14,234 bases of DNA from contig JAHWKS010000032.1 of the NCBI GenBank assembly GCA_019347795.1, forward strand, positions 1-14,234, in the 5' to 3' direction. The notes beneath the pieces are model-generated. The model did not search any database. It was not told the DNA's origin and worked only from the letters and a program-made list of their open reading frames with translations. Position numbers and translations under genes: made by a program. Below are positions 1 through 7,978 of the stretch, one piece after another. This DNA comes from Planctomycetota bacterium. GTDB taxonomy: Bacteria; Planctomycetota; Planctomycetia; Pirellulales; Pirellulaceae. Position 1 is the first letter of the stretch. Each line of letters opens with the position of its first letter.

Positions 1-1275
1 GAGACCTACGAATTGAACCCGCCCCAGCGGCAATACCATCAGGCGAAGGTCGCGCTGGCGGTCGAGGGGGAACTCAAGCTGAAGGGGCCGGATGAGAACG
101 AACGGCAGCTCCCCTTCAAAGTTGACGGATCGTTCCTCTACGACGAGAGCATCGAAGGCGGAACTCAGCCCCTGGCGGCCCGCCGCTATCACACCGCGGA
201 AGCGGATATTCGGTTGGAAAAGACCACGCATTCGCCGAGCTTGGCCGCGGACCGCCGCCTGGTGGGCGTGGAATGGAGCGACGGCAAGATCCATTTCTGG
301 TCCCCCGGCGGTCCACTCTCGCGGGACGAGTCGGAACTGATCGACCTCCAAGCTAATAGCGTCTTGCTGAGCGGCTTGTTACCGAAAACCCCCGTCGGGG
401 TCGGAGATTCCTGGGCGCCCGAGAATGAGACGCTCGCCCGATTCCTGAACATCGACGCGATCGGCGCCGCCCACGTGACGTGCAAGCTGGCCGACGTCAA
501 AGACGATCGCGCGGTCGTGGAGATGGCGGGCAAGGCGAGCGGGGCCGCAGACGGCGTCGCAACGGAGATCGAAATCTCCGCGAAGTACGGCTACCAACTG
601 AGCGAGCGTCGCTTCACCTCGCTGGCGATGGCCATGAAGGAGAGCCGGGCGATTGGCCCCGCCGAGCCGGGCTTCGACGTCAGCGGACGGCTGACGATGC
701 TCTTGACGCCGCTGGATTCCTCGCGACATCTCACGGAGGCGGACATAGCGAGCGTCCGCGCCGGCGCCTCGGCCGCTCCGCCGCTGCGCGTCGAATCGCC
801 GGAGCAGGGGGTGCGGATGCTCCTGGAGCCGCGGTGGCGGGTCGTCATCGACCGCGCAGAAGTGATGGTGCTGCGGCTTGTGGACGAAGGGAAGGTGGTC
901 GCCCAGTGCAATCTCTCGTCGCTGCCGAAGCTGGCCGAGGGACGGAAACTGCAGCTCGAGGAGTTTCAGGAGGAAATTCAGAAGGCGCTGGGCGAGAACT
1001 TCGGACAGTTCGTCGAAGCCTCGCAGGGGACCACCGAAACCGGCTTGCGAGTTTTGCGAGTAGCGGCCGTCGGAGAAGCTTCGGAGCTGGCAATCCATTG
1101 GATCTATTACCATGTTTCCGACGACGAGGGCCGCCGCGCGTCCTTCGTCTTCACCCTGGAAGCCGACCAGGTGGAGCGTTTCGGCGCCGCCGACGCCAAC
1201 TTCGCCGCCCACCTGGAGCTGTTTCCCCCCAAGGCGAAGAAGGAAGCCCGCGCCGGCTCGGGGCCGACTCGGTGA
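1..1275 (+). CDS. Hypothetical protein, 3' part only (planctomycete-type)
   Basis: The reading frame is open from base 1 and ends at TGA 1273-1275, so the gene starts upstream of the window; 424 residues are visible. The TTG at base 13 is an internal Leu codon, not a convincing start. The visible part has no signal peptide or membrane segment. Its composition suggests mostly beta-strand structure in the first two thirds, with phrases such as PGGPLSRDE, LLPKTPVGVGDSW and AEIEISAKYGY-like strands, then a separate C-terminal part (about residues 265-410) rich in charged helices. I associate this arrangement with uncharacterised planctomycete proteins, probably exported ones, but that is memory rather than a search. 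The last residues are a Lys/Ala/Arg-rich tail. No catalytic motif was recognised and I assign no function. It is separated from the next gene by about 80 bases that hold a possible promoter and operator. Confidence 0.85.
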   Translation, partial: ETYELNPPQRQYHQAKVALAVEGELKLKGPDENERQLPFKVDGSFLYDESIEGGTQPLAARRYHTAEADIRLEKTTHSPSLAADRRLVGVEWSDGKIHFWSPGGPLSRDESELIDLQANSVLLSGLLPKTPVGVGDSWAPENETLARFLNIDAIGAAHVTCKLADVKDDRAVVEMAGKASGAADGVATEIEISAKYGYQLSERRFTSLAMAMKESRAIGPAEPGFDVSGRLTMLLTPLDSSRHLTEADIASVRAGASAAPPLRVESPEQGVRMLLEPRWRVVIDRAEVMVLRLVDEGKVVAQCNLSSLPKLAEGRKLQLEEFQEEIQKALGENFGQFVEASQGTTETGLRVLRVAAVGEASELAIHWIYYHVSDDEGRRASFVFTLEADQVERFGAADANFAAHLELFPPKAKKEARAGSGPTR

Positions 1276-1305
1276 GGCGGCGCGGCCGCGCTGGCGGGGC
1301 GTCGG

Positions 1306-1338
1306 GCGGTGACTTAAAATGGCGGCAGGTGTCACCGC
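1306..1338 (+). promoter_or_regulatory. Perfect 8+8 inverted repeat around a possible -10 box
   Basis: The arms GCGGTGAC (1306-1313) and GTCACCGC (1331-1338) are exact reverse complements with a 17-base spacer. The spacer begins TTAAAAT; TAAAAT at 1315-1320 matches five of six bases of a sigma-70 -10 box. Transcription starting near 1327 would give a leader of about 30 bases ahead of the ATT start proposed for the cupin gene at 1357. No good -35 box is visible about 17 bases upstream (TGGCGG at 1292-1297). The arms would suit a dimeric repressor or an RNA hairpin. No T-run follows, so it is not a typical terminator of the preceding gene. Confidence 0.4.
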
Positions 1339-1356
1339 GAGATAGGAGCCAGCGTC

Positions 1357-1728
1357 ATTCCTGCCCAGCCTGCCTCACAAACTCGGCGATATGAAATCGC
1401 CGATTTCGCTAACATCCCGCCGACTCCCTGTCCCTGCGGACTAGCCCGGCGAGCGTTTGCCGACGTGGCGGATTTCCCCGGCACGATCCACATCACCGAG
1501 ATCTCCACCGACGCCCGCACGCACTACCACCGCACCCTCACCGAGACCTACTATTTCCTGGAGTGCGGTCCGGACGCCAAAATGCAGCTTGACGACGACG
1601 TGATCGACGTGCATCCGGGAATGTGCGTGATGATCCGCCCCGGCGTCCGCCACCGGGCTATCGGCAAGATGAAAGTGCTGATCGTCGTGCTCCCGAAGTT
1701 CGATCCCGACGACGAGTGGTTCGATTAA
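1357..1728 (+). CDS. Small cupin-domain protein (probable ATT start)
   Basis: A single-domain cupin of about 123 residues, a beta-barrel fold that usually binds a metal or small ligand; the substrate cannot be told from sequence. Motif 1 reads as THYHR..TETYYFLE and motif 2 as PGMCVMIRPGVRHRA; the HYH histidines, the Glu of TETYY and the His of VRHRA are the likely metal ligands. The end PKFDPDDEWFD is typical of this small-cupin group. The N-terminal part YEIADFANIPP, then PCPCG and RRAF, also looks conserved, but lies upstream of the first GTG at 1465, and the frame has no ATG, GTG or TTG back to the stop at 1315-1317. ATT at 1357-1359 lies 8 bases after AGGAG (1344-1348) and gives the expected length, so I place the start there. 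A lost start or a sequencing error is the alternative. Using GTG 1465 would remove 36 residues, including PCPCG. Confidence 0.75.
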   Translation: MPAQPASQTRRYEIADFANIPPTPCPCGLARRAFADVADFPGTIHITEISTDARTHYHRTLTETYYFLECGPDAKMQLDDDVIDVHPGMCVMIRPGVRHRAIGKMKVLIVVLPKFDPDDEWFD

Positions 1729-1743
1729 GGCGCATCGCTTCTT

Positions 1744-1764
1744 CCGTGGCGGACGGCGTTTTTT
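1744..1764 (+). terminator. Weak Rho-independent terminator candidate after the cupin gene
   Basis: CCGT (1744-1747) and ACGG (1753-1756) can form a 4-bp stem with a GGCGG loop; two bases later a run of six T (1759-1764) follows. It lies 15-35 bases after the cupin stop, the right place for a terminator. The stem is short, so this is only a candidate. Confidence 0.3.
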
Positions 1765-1839
1765 CTTCGGTGTGACAGGGGCGTCGCTCCTGCTTCTGCT
1801 CACCGATGCGCTCCCGGGCTTGATCCGCCCCGCTTTCTT

Positions 1840-1927
1840 GAGGCCGCCTGGCCTCGCGGCTTCCCGAAAACCCTGGTCCGGCGCCATAGTTGCTCCCTGG
1901 ACGTTGCCAGCCGGCGTGGAGGCCGGC
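1840..1927. repeat. Two short hairpins in the gap before the ThDP enzyme gene
   Basis: The 242-base gap 1729-1970 holds no convincing gene. It contains two perfect 6-bp inverted repeats: GAGGCC-GCCT-GGCCTC (1840-1855) and GCCGGC-GTGGAG-GCCGGC (1910-1927). The second ends about 43 bases before the next start codon and would lie in its leader if transcription begins upstream. Neither is followed by a T-run. Their role is unknown, and such short GC-rich pairs can occur by chance. Confidence 0.3.
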
Positions 1928-1970
1928 AGTTCTCCTCATGGTTTCCCCTCTTATGGAAAAGGAGCCGTCG

Positions 1971-3752
1971 ATGTCCGATAACGTCAGCGATTTCCTCCTC
2001 GAGCGTCTGCGCGATTGGGGGATCGAACGGATTTACGGCTATCCCGGCGACGGGATCAACGGCATCATGGGCGCCCTGGGCCGGGCCGACAATAACCCGC
2101 GGTTCGTCCAGGTGCGGCACGAAGAAATGTCCGCCTTCATGGCCTGCGGACACGCCAAGTTCACCGGGCAGGTGGGGGTGTGCCTCGCCACCTCCGGCCC
2201 GGGAGCGATCCACCTGCTCAACGGCCTCTACGACGCCAAAATGGATCATCAGCCCGTGGTGGCAATCGTCGGTCAGCAGCCGCGCACCGCCCTGGGCGGG
2301 CATTATCAGCAGGAAGTGGATCTGCAAACGCTTTTCAAGGACGTGGCCCACGAGTACGTCCAGACGGTGATGGCGCCCGAGCAGCTTCCGGCGCTGGTCG
2401 ATCGCGCCATGCGGATTGCGATGGTGGAGCGGACCGTCACCTGCCTGATCTTCCCCACCGACGTGCAGGAGATGAAGGCAGTCAAGGAGACGCCGCACAA
2501 ATTCAAGATGACCCCGGGGAGCATCGGCTTCGCGCCGCCGCGAATCATCGCCTCCGAACCGGCGGTCAAGCAGGCGGCCGAGGTGCTTAACGAAGGCGAG
2601 AAGGTGGCCATCCTCATCGGCCAGGGCGCCCGCCGCGCGGCCGATGAAGTAGTCGAAATCGCCGAGAAGCTCGGCGCGGGAGTGGCCAAGGCCCTGCTCG
2701 GCAAGGACGTGCTGCCCGACGACCTGCCGTTTGTGACCGGCTCGATCGGTCTCTTGGGCACGCGCCCCAGCTATGACCTGATGATGGGCTGCGACACGCT
2801 GCTGATGATCGGCTCCAGCTTCCCCTACTCGCAGTTCCTGCCCAAGTTCGGCAAGGCCCGGGGGGTGCAGATCGACATCGATGGCAAGATGATCGGCATC
2901 CGCTACCCGATGGAAGTCAACCTCGTCGGCGACGCCAGAGATACCCTCCGCGAGTTGCTGCCGCTGGTGCGTCGCAAAGAGGACCGCAGTTGGCGCGAGA
3001 AGATCGAAAAGTCGATCGAGGAGTGGTGGAAGATCGTCGAGGCCCGGGCGATGTCGGACGCCGATCCCGTCAATCCGCAGCGGGTGTTCTGGGAGCTTTC
3101 GCCGCGGCTGCCGGACAACTGCATCATCGCGGCCGATTCCGGCTCGGGCACGAATTGGTTCGCCCGCGATTTGAAGATTCGAAAAGGGATGCGATGTTCC
3201 CTCTCGGGCACGCTGGCCACGATGGGCTGCGGTGTTCCTTACGCCATCGCGGCGAAGATGTGCTACCCGGACCGGCCCGTGCTGGCGCTGGTGGGTGACG
3301 GCGCGTTCCAGATGAACGGGATGAACGAGATGCTCACCATCCGCAAGTACTGGAACGACTGGGCCGACCCGCGGCTGATCGTTCTTGTGGTGCACAACAA
3401 CGACCTGAGCCAGGTCACGTGGGAGATGCGGGCGATGGAGGGGGATCCGAAGTTCGAGGAGGCGCAGGTGATTCCCGACTTCAACTACGCCAGCTACGCC
3501 AATCTGGCGGGGCTGAAGGGAATCCGCATCGACGCGCCAGATCAGATCGCGCCCGCCTGGGACGAGGCGCTCTCGGCCGATTGCCCCGTGGTGATCGACG
3601 CGGTTTGCGACCCGAACGTGCCGCCGATCCCGCCGCACATCACGTGGGAGCAGACCAAGGCGATGATGTCGTCCATTATCAAGGGGGATCCCGACTCGGG
3701 GGACATCATCAAGAAGAGCTTCAAAGGCAAGATGAAGGAGGTTCTGGCGTAA
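1971..3752 (+). CDS. Thiamine diphosphate-dependent enzyme, pyruvate oxidase-like (PoxB/YdaP type)
   Basis: 593 residues, the usual length for the pyruvate oxidase/acetolactate synthase family. The N-terminal Pyr domain has YGYPGDGINGI and RHEEMSAFMA; E51 in the HEE motif is the expected ThDP-activating glutamate. The TSGPG motif is near residue 75. A central domain (about 190-335) includes ILIGQGAR. The C-terminal PP domain carries the ThDP/Mg motif GDG at 442-444, closing with NN at 476-477. The family decarboxylates 2-oxoacids; the PoxB/YdaP branch oxidises pyruvate to acetate and CO2, passing electrons to quinone or oxygen. I prefer that branch over acetolactate synthase because of the motif wording and the lack of ilvH or ilvC nearby, but the substrate is inferred. 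The start ATG 1971 follows GGAG (1961-1964) by 6 bases; the in-frame ATG at 1938 is less likely. The lysine-rich tail (KKSFKGKMKEVLA) might be an amphipathic helix. The dehydratase gene starts 5 bases downstream, indicating co-transcription. Confidence 0.93.
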   Translation: MSDNVSDFLLERLRDWGIERIYGYPGDGINGIMGALGRADNNPRFVQVRHEEMSAFMACGHAKFTGQVGVCLATSGPGAIHLLNGLYDAKMDHQPVVAIVGQQPRTALGGHYQQEVDLQTLFKDVAHEYVQTVMAPEQLPALVDRAMRIAMVERTVTCLIFPTDVQEMKAVKETPHKFKMTPGSIGFAPPRIIASEPAVKQAAEVLNEGEKVAILIGQGARRAADEVVEIAEKLGAGVAKALLGKDVLPDDLPFVTGSIGLLGTRPSYDLMMGCDTLLMIGSSFPYSQFLPKFGKARGVQIDIDGKMIGIRYPMEVNLVGDARDTLRELLPLVRRKEDRSWREKIEKSIEEWWKIVEARAMSDADPVNPQRVFWELSPRLPDNCIIAADSGSGTNWFARDLKIRKGMRCSLSGTLATMGCGVPYAIAAKMCYPDRPVLALVGDGAFQMNGMNEMLTIRKYWNDWADPRLIVLVVHNNDLSQVTWEMRAMEGDPKFEEAQVIPDFNYASYANLAGLKGIRIDAPDQIAPAWDEALSADCPVVIDAVCDPNVPPIPPHITWEQTKAMMSSIIKGDPDSGDIIKKSFKGKMKEVLA

Positions 3753-3757
3753 GCGCG

Positions 3758-5098
3758 ATGGACGCCGCCATCCGGAAACTCGAAGTCTCCGCCTTTACGG
3801 TCCCGACCGAATCGCCGGAGTCGGACGGGACGCATACGTGGAATTCGACGACGATGGTGCTCGTGGAGCTGCAGGCAGGGGGCGCGGCGGGCCTCGGTTA
3901 TAGCTACACCCACCGCGCTGCCGCGGTGCTGATCGCCGACTTGCTGCCCGAGGTGCTCGTCGGCGCCGACGTAACCGCGATTCCCGCCCTCCGCCGGCGA
4001 ATGCTCGAGCGGATGCGCAACCTCGGGCAGACGGGGGTCGTCTCCGCGGCCGTGTCGGCGATCGACGCGGCCCTCTGCGACCTCAAGGCGCGGCTGCTCG
4101 GAATCCCGCTGGTTGATCTGTTCGGCGCGGTGCGCGAGTCGGTTCCGGTGTACGGCAGCGGGGGGTTCACCTCGTTTTCGTCCGATCAGCTTGCACAGCA
4201 ACTTCGGGGCTGGGTGGAGGAGGGGATTTCGCGGGTGAAGATGAAGATCGGCCGGTCGCCCGATGAGGATGCAGGCCGCGTCGGCGCCGCTCGGGAGGCG
4301 ATCGGCCCGGAGGCCGAGCTGTTCGTGGACGCCAATGGCGCCTACGACCGGAAGCAGGCGGTCGCCAAAGCGCAGGCGTTTGAGGAATACAACGTCACCT
4401 GGTTTGAGGAGCCGGTCGATTCGCTCGACCTGGGCGGTCTGCGCCTGGTGCGCGATCGCAGCCCCGCGGCGATGGAGATCACGACGGGCGAGTACGGCTG
4501 GGACGTGACGTACTTTCGCGACTTGCTGGCCGCCGATGCGATCGACGTGCTGCAGGCCGACGCCACGCGGTGCGGCGGCTTCACCGGGTTTCTGGATGCG
4601 GCGACGCTGTGCGAGGCGCGTAAATTGCCGCTTTCGTCCCATACGGCGCCCGCCTTGCACCTTCCCGCGGCATGCGCGGCGCGGCCGCTGCGGCACATCG
4701 AGTGGTTCGCGGACCACGTGCGGATCGAGCGAATGTTCTTCGACGGGTTCCCCGAGCCGCGCCGCGGCGCCGTGCGTCCCGACCGCTCGCGGCCGGGTTT
4801 AGGACTGGAGTTAAAGCGTGAAAAGACGCAGAACGCTACCTGGTATGGAGATTATGAGCACCACGATACGCCCGACCACCTCGCCTTCCGTGGTTCGCGG
4901 CCGGGCCGCCGAGGGGGACGACCGCGCGCTGGCAGGCGAACTCCACCGCCGGGTGCGGGGCGAGGTCCGCTTCGACGACGGCAGCCGGGCGCTCTACGCC
5001 ACGGACGCCTCGAATTACCGCCAGACGCCGATCGGCGTGGTCGTCCCGCGCGACAGCGACGACGTGGAAGCAACCATCGAAATCTGCCGACGGTATGA
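3758..5098 (+). CDS. Mandelate racemase/enolase-superfamily protein, probable acid-sugar dehydratase, with abnormal C-terminal run-on
   Basis: The enolase superfamily fold abstracts a proton next to a carboxylate. The mandelate-racemase subgroup pattern is complete: KxK at K161/K163, metal ligands D191 (VDANG), E217 (WFEEP) and E245 (GEYG), and the D268-H295 dyad (QADATRCGG, SSHTAP). This spacing closely matches mandelate racemase itself. Subgroup members are mainly sugar-acid dehydratases or racemases; the exact substrate is unknown. The start ATG 3758 lies 5 bases after the ThDP gene stop; the AAGGAG at 3735-3740 is rather far, so translation is probably coupled. The usual family ending is reached at PGLGLELKR, about residue 353. 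Beyond that the frame has no stop until 5096-5098, adding roughly 90 arginine- and proline-rich residues that lie over the start of the next gene in another frame. These look like non-native sequence, so a lost stop or small indel near 4815-4850 is suspected. The total open frame is 446 residues against about 360-380 expected. Confidence 0.85.
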   Translation: MDAAIRKLEVSAFTVPTESPESDGTHTWNSTTMVLVELQAGGAAGLGYSYTHRAAAVLIADLLPEVLVGADVTAIPALRRRMLERMRNLGQTGVVSAAVSAIDAALCDLKARLLGIPLVDLFGAVRESVPVYGSGGFTSFSSDQLAQQLRGWVEEGISRVKMKIGRSPDEDAGRVGAAREAIGPEAELFVDANGAYDRKQAVAKAQAFEEYNVTWFEEPVDSLDLGGLRLVRDRSPAAMEITTGEYGWDVTYFRDLLAADAIDVLQADATRCGGFTGFLDAATLCEARKLPLSSHTAPALHLPAACAARPLRHIEWFADHVRIERMFFDGFPEPRRGAVRPDRSRPGLGLELKREKTQNATWYGDYEHHDTPDHLAFRGSRPGRRGGRPRAGRRTPPPGAGRGPLRRRQPGALRHGRLELPPDADRRGRPARQRRRGSNHRNLPTV

Positions 5099-7943
5099 GG
5101 CGCCGGTCCTAGGGCGCGGCGGCGGGACGAGCCTCGCCGGCCAGTGCTGCAATACGGCGGTCGTGCTCGACTTCTCGAAGTACATGAACCGCGTCCTGGA
5201 GATCGACGTTGAAAATCGCCGCGCCCGCGTCGAGCCGGGGCTAGTGCTGGATCACCTGCGGGACCGGACGAGGAAACATCATCTGACTTTCGGACCCGAC
5301 CCGGCGACGCACTCGCACTGCACCTTCGGCGGGATGATCGGCAACAACTCCTGCGGCGTCCACTCGGTCATGGCCGGCAAGACCGTGGACAACGTGGAGG
5401 AGCTGGAAATCCTCACCTACGACGGGCTGCGGATGCGCGTCGGCGCCACCGACGACGAGGATCTGGAGCGGATCCTACGCGCCGCCGGCCGCCGCGGCCA
5501 CATCTACGCGGAGCTGAAGCGGCTTCGCGACGATTACGCCGATCTCATCCGCGAGCGATTCCCCGACATTCCCCGCCGCGTCTCCGGGTACAACCTGGAG
5601 GATCTCCTGCCCGAGAAGGGCTTTCAGGTGGCGCGCGCTCTGGTGGGAACCGAGGGGACCTGCGCGACCGTGCTGGAGGCCACGGTCCGGCTCGTGCACG
5701 AACCCCCCTACCGCGCTCTGCTCGTGATCGGCTACGCCGACGCCTACACGGCGGCCGATCATGTGCTGGACGTGCTGGAGCACGGGCCGGTGGGGCTGGA
5801 GGCCTTTGACGATCGGCTGGTGAGCTACATCCATAAGAAGGACCTGCATCCGGAGCGGATTCAAATTCTGCCCGAGGGGAAAGGCTGGCTGATGGCCGAA
5901 TTCGGCGGCGACACGCCGGAGGAGGCGGATCAGCGCGCCAAAGATGCGCAGTCCGCCTTGGAGCGGCGAGATCCCTCACTCACGTTCCGACTTTGCACGT
6001 CGGACGAGGAAGACCTTCAGGACAACGTCTGGGAGGCTCGCGAGTCGGGCCTGGGCGCCACGGCCTTTGTGCCCGGCGAGCCGGACACCTGGCCCGGCTG
6101 GGAAGACTCCGCCGTCCCGCCCGAGAAGCTGGGAGGATATCTGCGCGACCTGCGGCGCCTGATGGACAAGCACGACTACCGCTGCTCCTACTACGGGCAC
6201 TTCGGACAGGGTTGTCTCCACACGCGAATCGATTTCGAGCTGCGCACCCGGCAAGGCGTCGACAAGTACCGCGCGTTCATGGAGGACGCGGCCGATCTGG
6301 TGATTCGCTACGGCGGTTCGCTCTCCGGGGAGCATGGCGACGGTCAGGCCCGCGGCGAATTGCTCGAAAAGGTGTACGGCCCGGATCTGATGGAAGCGTT
6401 TCGCCGCTTCAAGTCGATCTGGGATCCACAGTGGAAGATGAACCCCGGGAAGGTGATCGACGCGCAGCCGCTCGATAGAAACCTTCGGCTGGGCGCCGAT
6501 TACCGTCCGCCCGACGTCAAAACGCATTTCTCCTTTCCCGAAGATAACGGGAGCTTCGCGCATGCCACGCTGCGCTGCGTGGGGGTGGGAAAATGCCGCC
6601 GCACGGAAGGGGGCGTGATGTGCCCCAGCTACATGGTCACGCATGAAGAGAAGCACACCACCCGCGGACGGGCCAGGTTGCTCTTCGAGATGATGCAAGG
6701 GGAGACAGTCACCGACGGCTGGCAGAGCGAGGAGGTGAAAGAGGCCCTCGATCTTTGCCTGGCGTGCAAAGGCTGCAAAGGCGACTGCCCGGTGAACGTC
6801 GATATGGCCACGTACAAGGCGGAGTTCCTTTCACACTACTACGAAGGACACTTTCGGCCGCGGTCGGCGTGGGCGATGGGGCTGATTTTCGTCTGGGCGC
6901 GGCTGGCCTCGTTGGCGCCGAACGTGACGAACTTCGTCTCCCGAGCGCCGGGCGTAAGCCGCGTGACGAAATGGATCGGCGGGGTGGCGCCTCGGCGCCG
7001 AATGCCGAAGTTCGCGCGGCGGACGTTTCTCGAATGGTTCCGCGAGCGGGCGCCGAGAAACATCGACGCACCGCAGGTGCTGCTCTGGCCCGACACGTTC
7101 AACAACTACTTTCATCCTGAAACCGCCCGGGCGGCGGTCGAGGTCCTGGAGACGGCGGGCTATCGCGTCGTCGTGCCGGAAGCGACGCTCTGCTGCGGAC
7201 GGCCGCTGTACGACTACGGCCTGCTCGACATGGCCAAACGGAAGCTGTTGGAAATCCTGGACTCGCTCCGCCCGCACCTGGAGGCGGGGACGCCGGTCGT
7301 TGGGCTGGAGCCGAGTTGCGTCGCGGTGTTTCGCGACGAAATGACCTCGCTGCTTCCCCACAACGAAGACGCCCGGCGGCTCAAGGAGCAGACCTACCTG
7401 CTCAGTGAGTTCATCGCCAAGCACGGCGAGGATTTCCCGCTGCCGGAGTTGCGGCGGAAGGCGCTGGTCCATGCGCATTGCCATCACCATTCGCTCATGG
7501 GCATGGACGACGAGGTCGAGGTGCTCAAGCGGATGGGGATCGATTTCGAGCTGCTCGATTCCGGCTGCTGCGGCATGGCCGGCTCGTTCGGCTTCGAGGA
7601 AGAGAATTACGACGTCTCCATGGCGTGCGGCGAGCGCGTGCTTCTGCCGCGAGTGCGCGAGGCCGACCCGGAGACATTGATTATCGCCGACGGCTTCAGT
7701 TGCCAAGAGCAAATCGAGCAAGCCACAGGCCGACGGGGGCTGCACCTGGCGCACGTGCTGCAGATGGCGCTTCGCGAGGAGCGAGACGGCCGCCCCTCAC
7801 AGCCGCTTCCCGAGCGGCGCCAGCTTCGCCGCGCCAGCGTGGACGATGGACGCCTCAAGGTTTCGGAAGCGGCGATTGTGTGCAGCGGCGCGCTGGCGCT
7901 CGGCGCCGCGGTCGCATGGCTGGCGAGACGATGCATCCGTTGA
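4818..7943 (+). CDS. FAD-linked and Fe-S D-2-hydroxyacid dehydrogenase (GlcD-GlcF fusion, YdiJ-like) with hydrophobic C-terminal tail
   Basis: 1041 residues in one chain, similar to YdiJ-type FAD/Fe-S dehydrogenases, which oxidise D-lactate, glycolate or D-2-hydroxyglutarate to the 2-oxoacid. The PCMH-type FAD domain (about 65-280) has VVPRDSDDVE and GRGGGTSLAGQ. The FAD-oxidase C-terminal domain runs to about 560, with GEHGDGQARGE. Ferredoxin part: first cluster cysteines at 587, 593 and 602 (MCPSY) followed by TRGRA; second cluster CxxCxxCxxxCP at 647, 650, 653 and 657. Two CCG motifs (792-793 and 917-918) mark the heterodisulfide-reductase-like domain. The last 25 residues form a hydrophobic Ala/Leu/Val stretch ending RRCIR, a likely membrane anchor. 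GTG 4818 is chosen because GGAG (4807-4810) lies 7 bases upstream; ATG 4845 and ATG 4854 are alternatives, the latter only 3 bases after GGAG. The upstream dehydratase frame overlaps by up to 281 bases. Electrons probably pass through the Fe-S clusters to quinone; the substrate is unproven. Confidence 0.92.
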   Translation: MKRRRTLPGMEIMSTTIRPTTSPSVVRGRAAEGDDRALAGELHRRVRGEVRFDDGSRALYATDASNYRQTPIGVVVPRDSDDVEATIEICRRYEAPVLGRGGGTSLAGQCCNTAVVLDFSKYMNRVLEIDVENRRARVEPGLVLDHLRDRTRKHHLTFGPDPATHSHCTFGGMIGNNSCGVHSVMAGKTVDNVEELEILTYDGLRMRVGATDDEDLERILRAAGRRGHIYAELKRLRDDYADLIRERFPDIPRRVSGYNLEDLLPEKGFQVARALVGTEGTCATVLEATVRLVHEPPYRALLVIGYADAYTAADHVLDVLEHGPVGLEAFDDRLVSYIHKKDLHPERIQILPEGKGWLMAEFGGDTPEEADQRAKDAQSALERRDPSLTFRLCTSDEEDLQDNVWEARESGLGATAFVPGEPDTWPGWEDSAVPPEKLGGYLRDLRRLMDKHDYRCSYYGHFGQGCLHTRIDFELRTRQGVDKYRAFMEDAADLVIRYGGSLSGEHGDGQARGELLEKVYGPDLMEAFRRFKSIWDPQWKMNPGKVIDAQPLDRNLRLGADYRPPDVKTHFSFPEDNGSFAHATLRCVGVGKCRRTEGGVMCPSYMVTHEEKHTTRGRARLLFEMMQGETVTDGWQSEEVKEALDLCLACKGCKGDCPVNVDMATYKAEFLSHYYEGHFRPRSAWAMGLIFVWARLASLAPNVTNFVSRAPGVSRVTKWIGGVAPRRRMPKFARRTFLEWFRERAPRNIDAPQVLLWPDTFNNYFHPETARAAVEVLETAGYRVVVPEATLCCGRPLYDYGLLDMAKRKLLEILDSLRPHLEAGTPVVGLEPSCVAVFRDEMTSLLPHNEDARRLKEQTYLLSEFIAKHGEDFPLPELRRKALVHAHCHHHSLMGMDDEVEVLKRMGIDFELLDSGCCGMAGSFGFEEENYDVSMACGERVLLPRVREADPETLIIADGFSCQEQIEQATGRRGLHLAHVLQMALREERDGRPSQPLPERRQLRRASVDDGRLKVSEAAIVCSGALALGAAVAWLARRCIR

Positions 7944-7978
7944 AACGACAATCCACACGCATACAAGGAACCCGCTCG

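Noticed and set aside
1280..1291. GC palindrome GCGCGGCCGCGC after the first gene as a terminator
   Set aside because: There is no T-run, the loop would be only four bases, and such GC palindromes are common by chance here.
379..1335. Minus-strand open frame of 318 codons
   Set aside because: It is antisense to the partial hypothetical gene, Arg- and His-rich, with no ribosome site or domain.
1391..1441. ATG at 1391 as the cupin start
   Set aside because: It lies in a different frame from the cupin and meets a stop after 16 codons.
1800..3638. Minus-strand open frame of 612 codons
   Set aside because: It is antisense to the well-supported ThDP enzyme gene, His/Arg-rich, shows no recognisable domain, and is expected in GC-rich DNA.
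3542..4717. Minus-strand open frame of 391 codons
   Set aside because: It is antisense to the dehydratase, whose catalytic residues are all present on the other strand.
6831..7754. Minus-strand open frame of 307 codons
   Set aside because: It is antisense to the Fe-S half of the dehydrogenase, which has its cysteine motifs in order.
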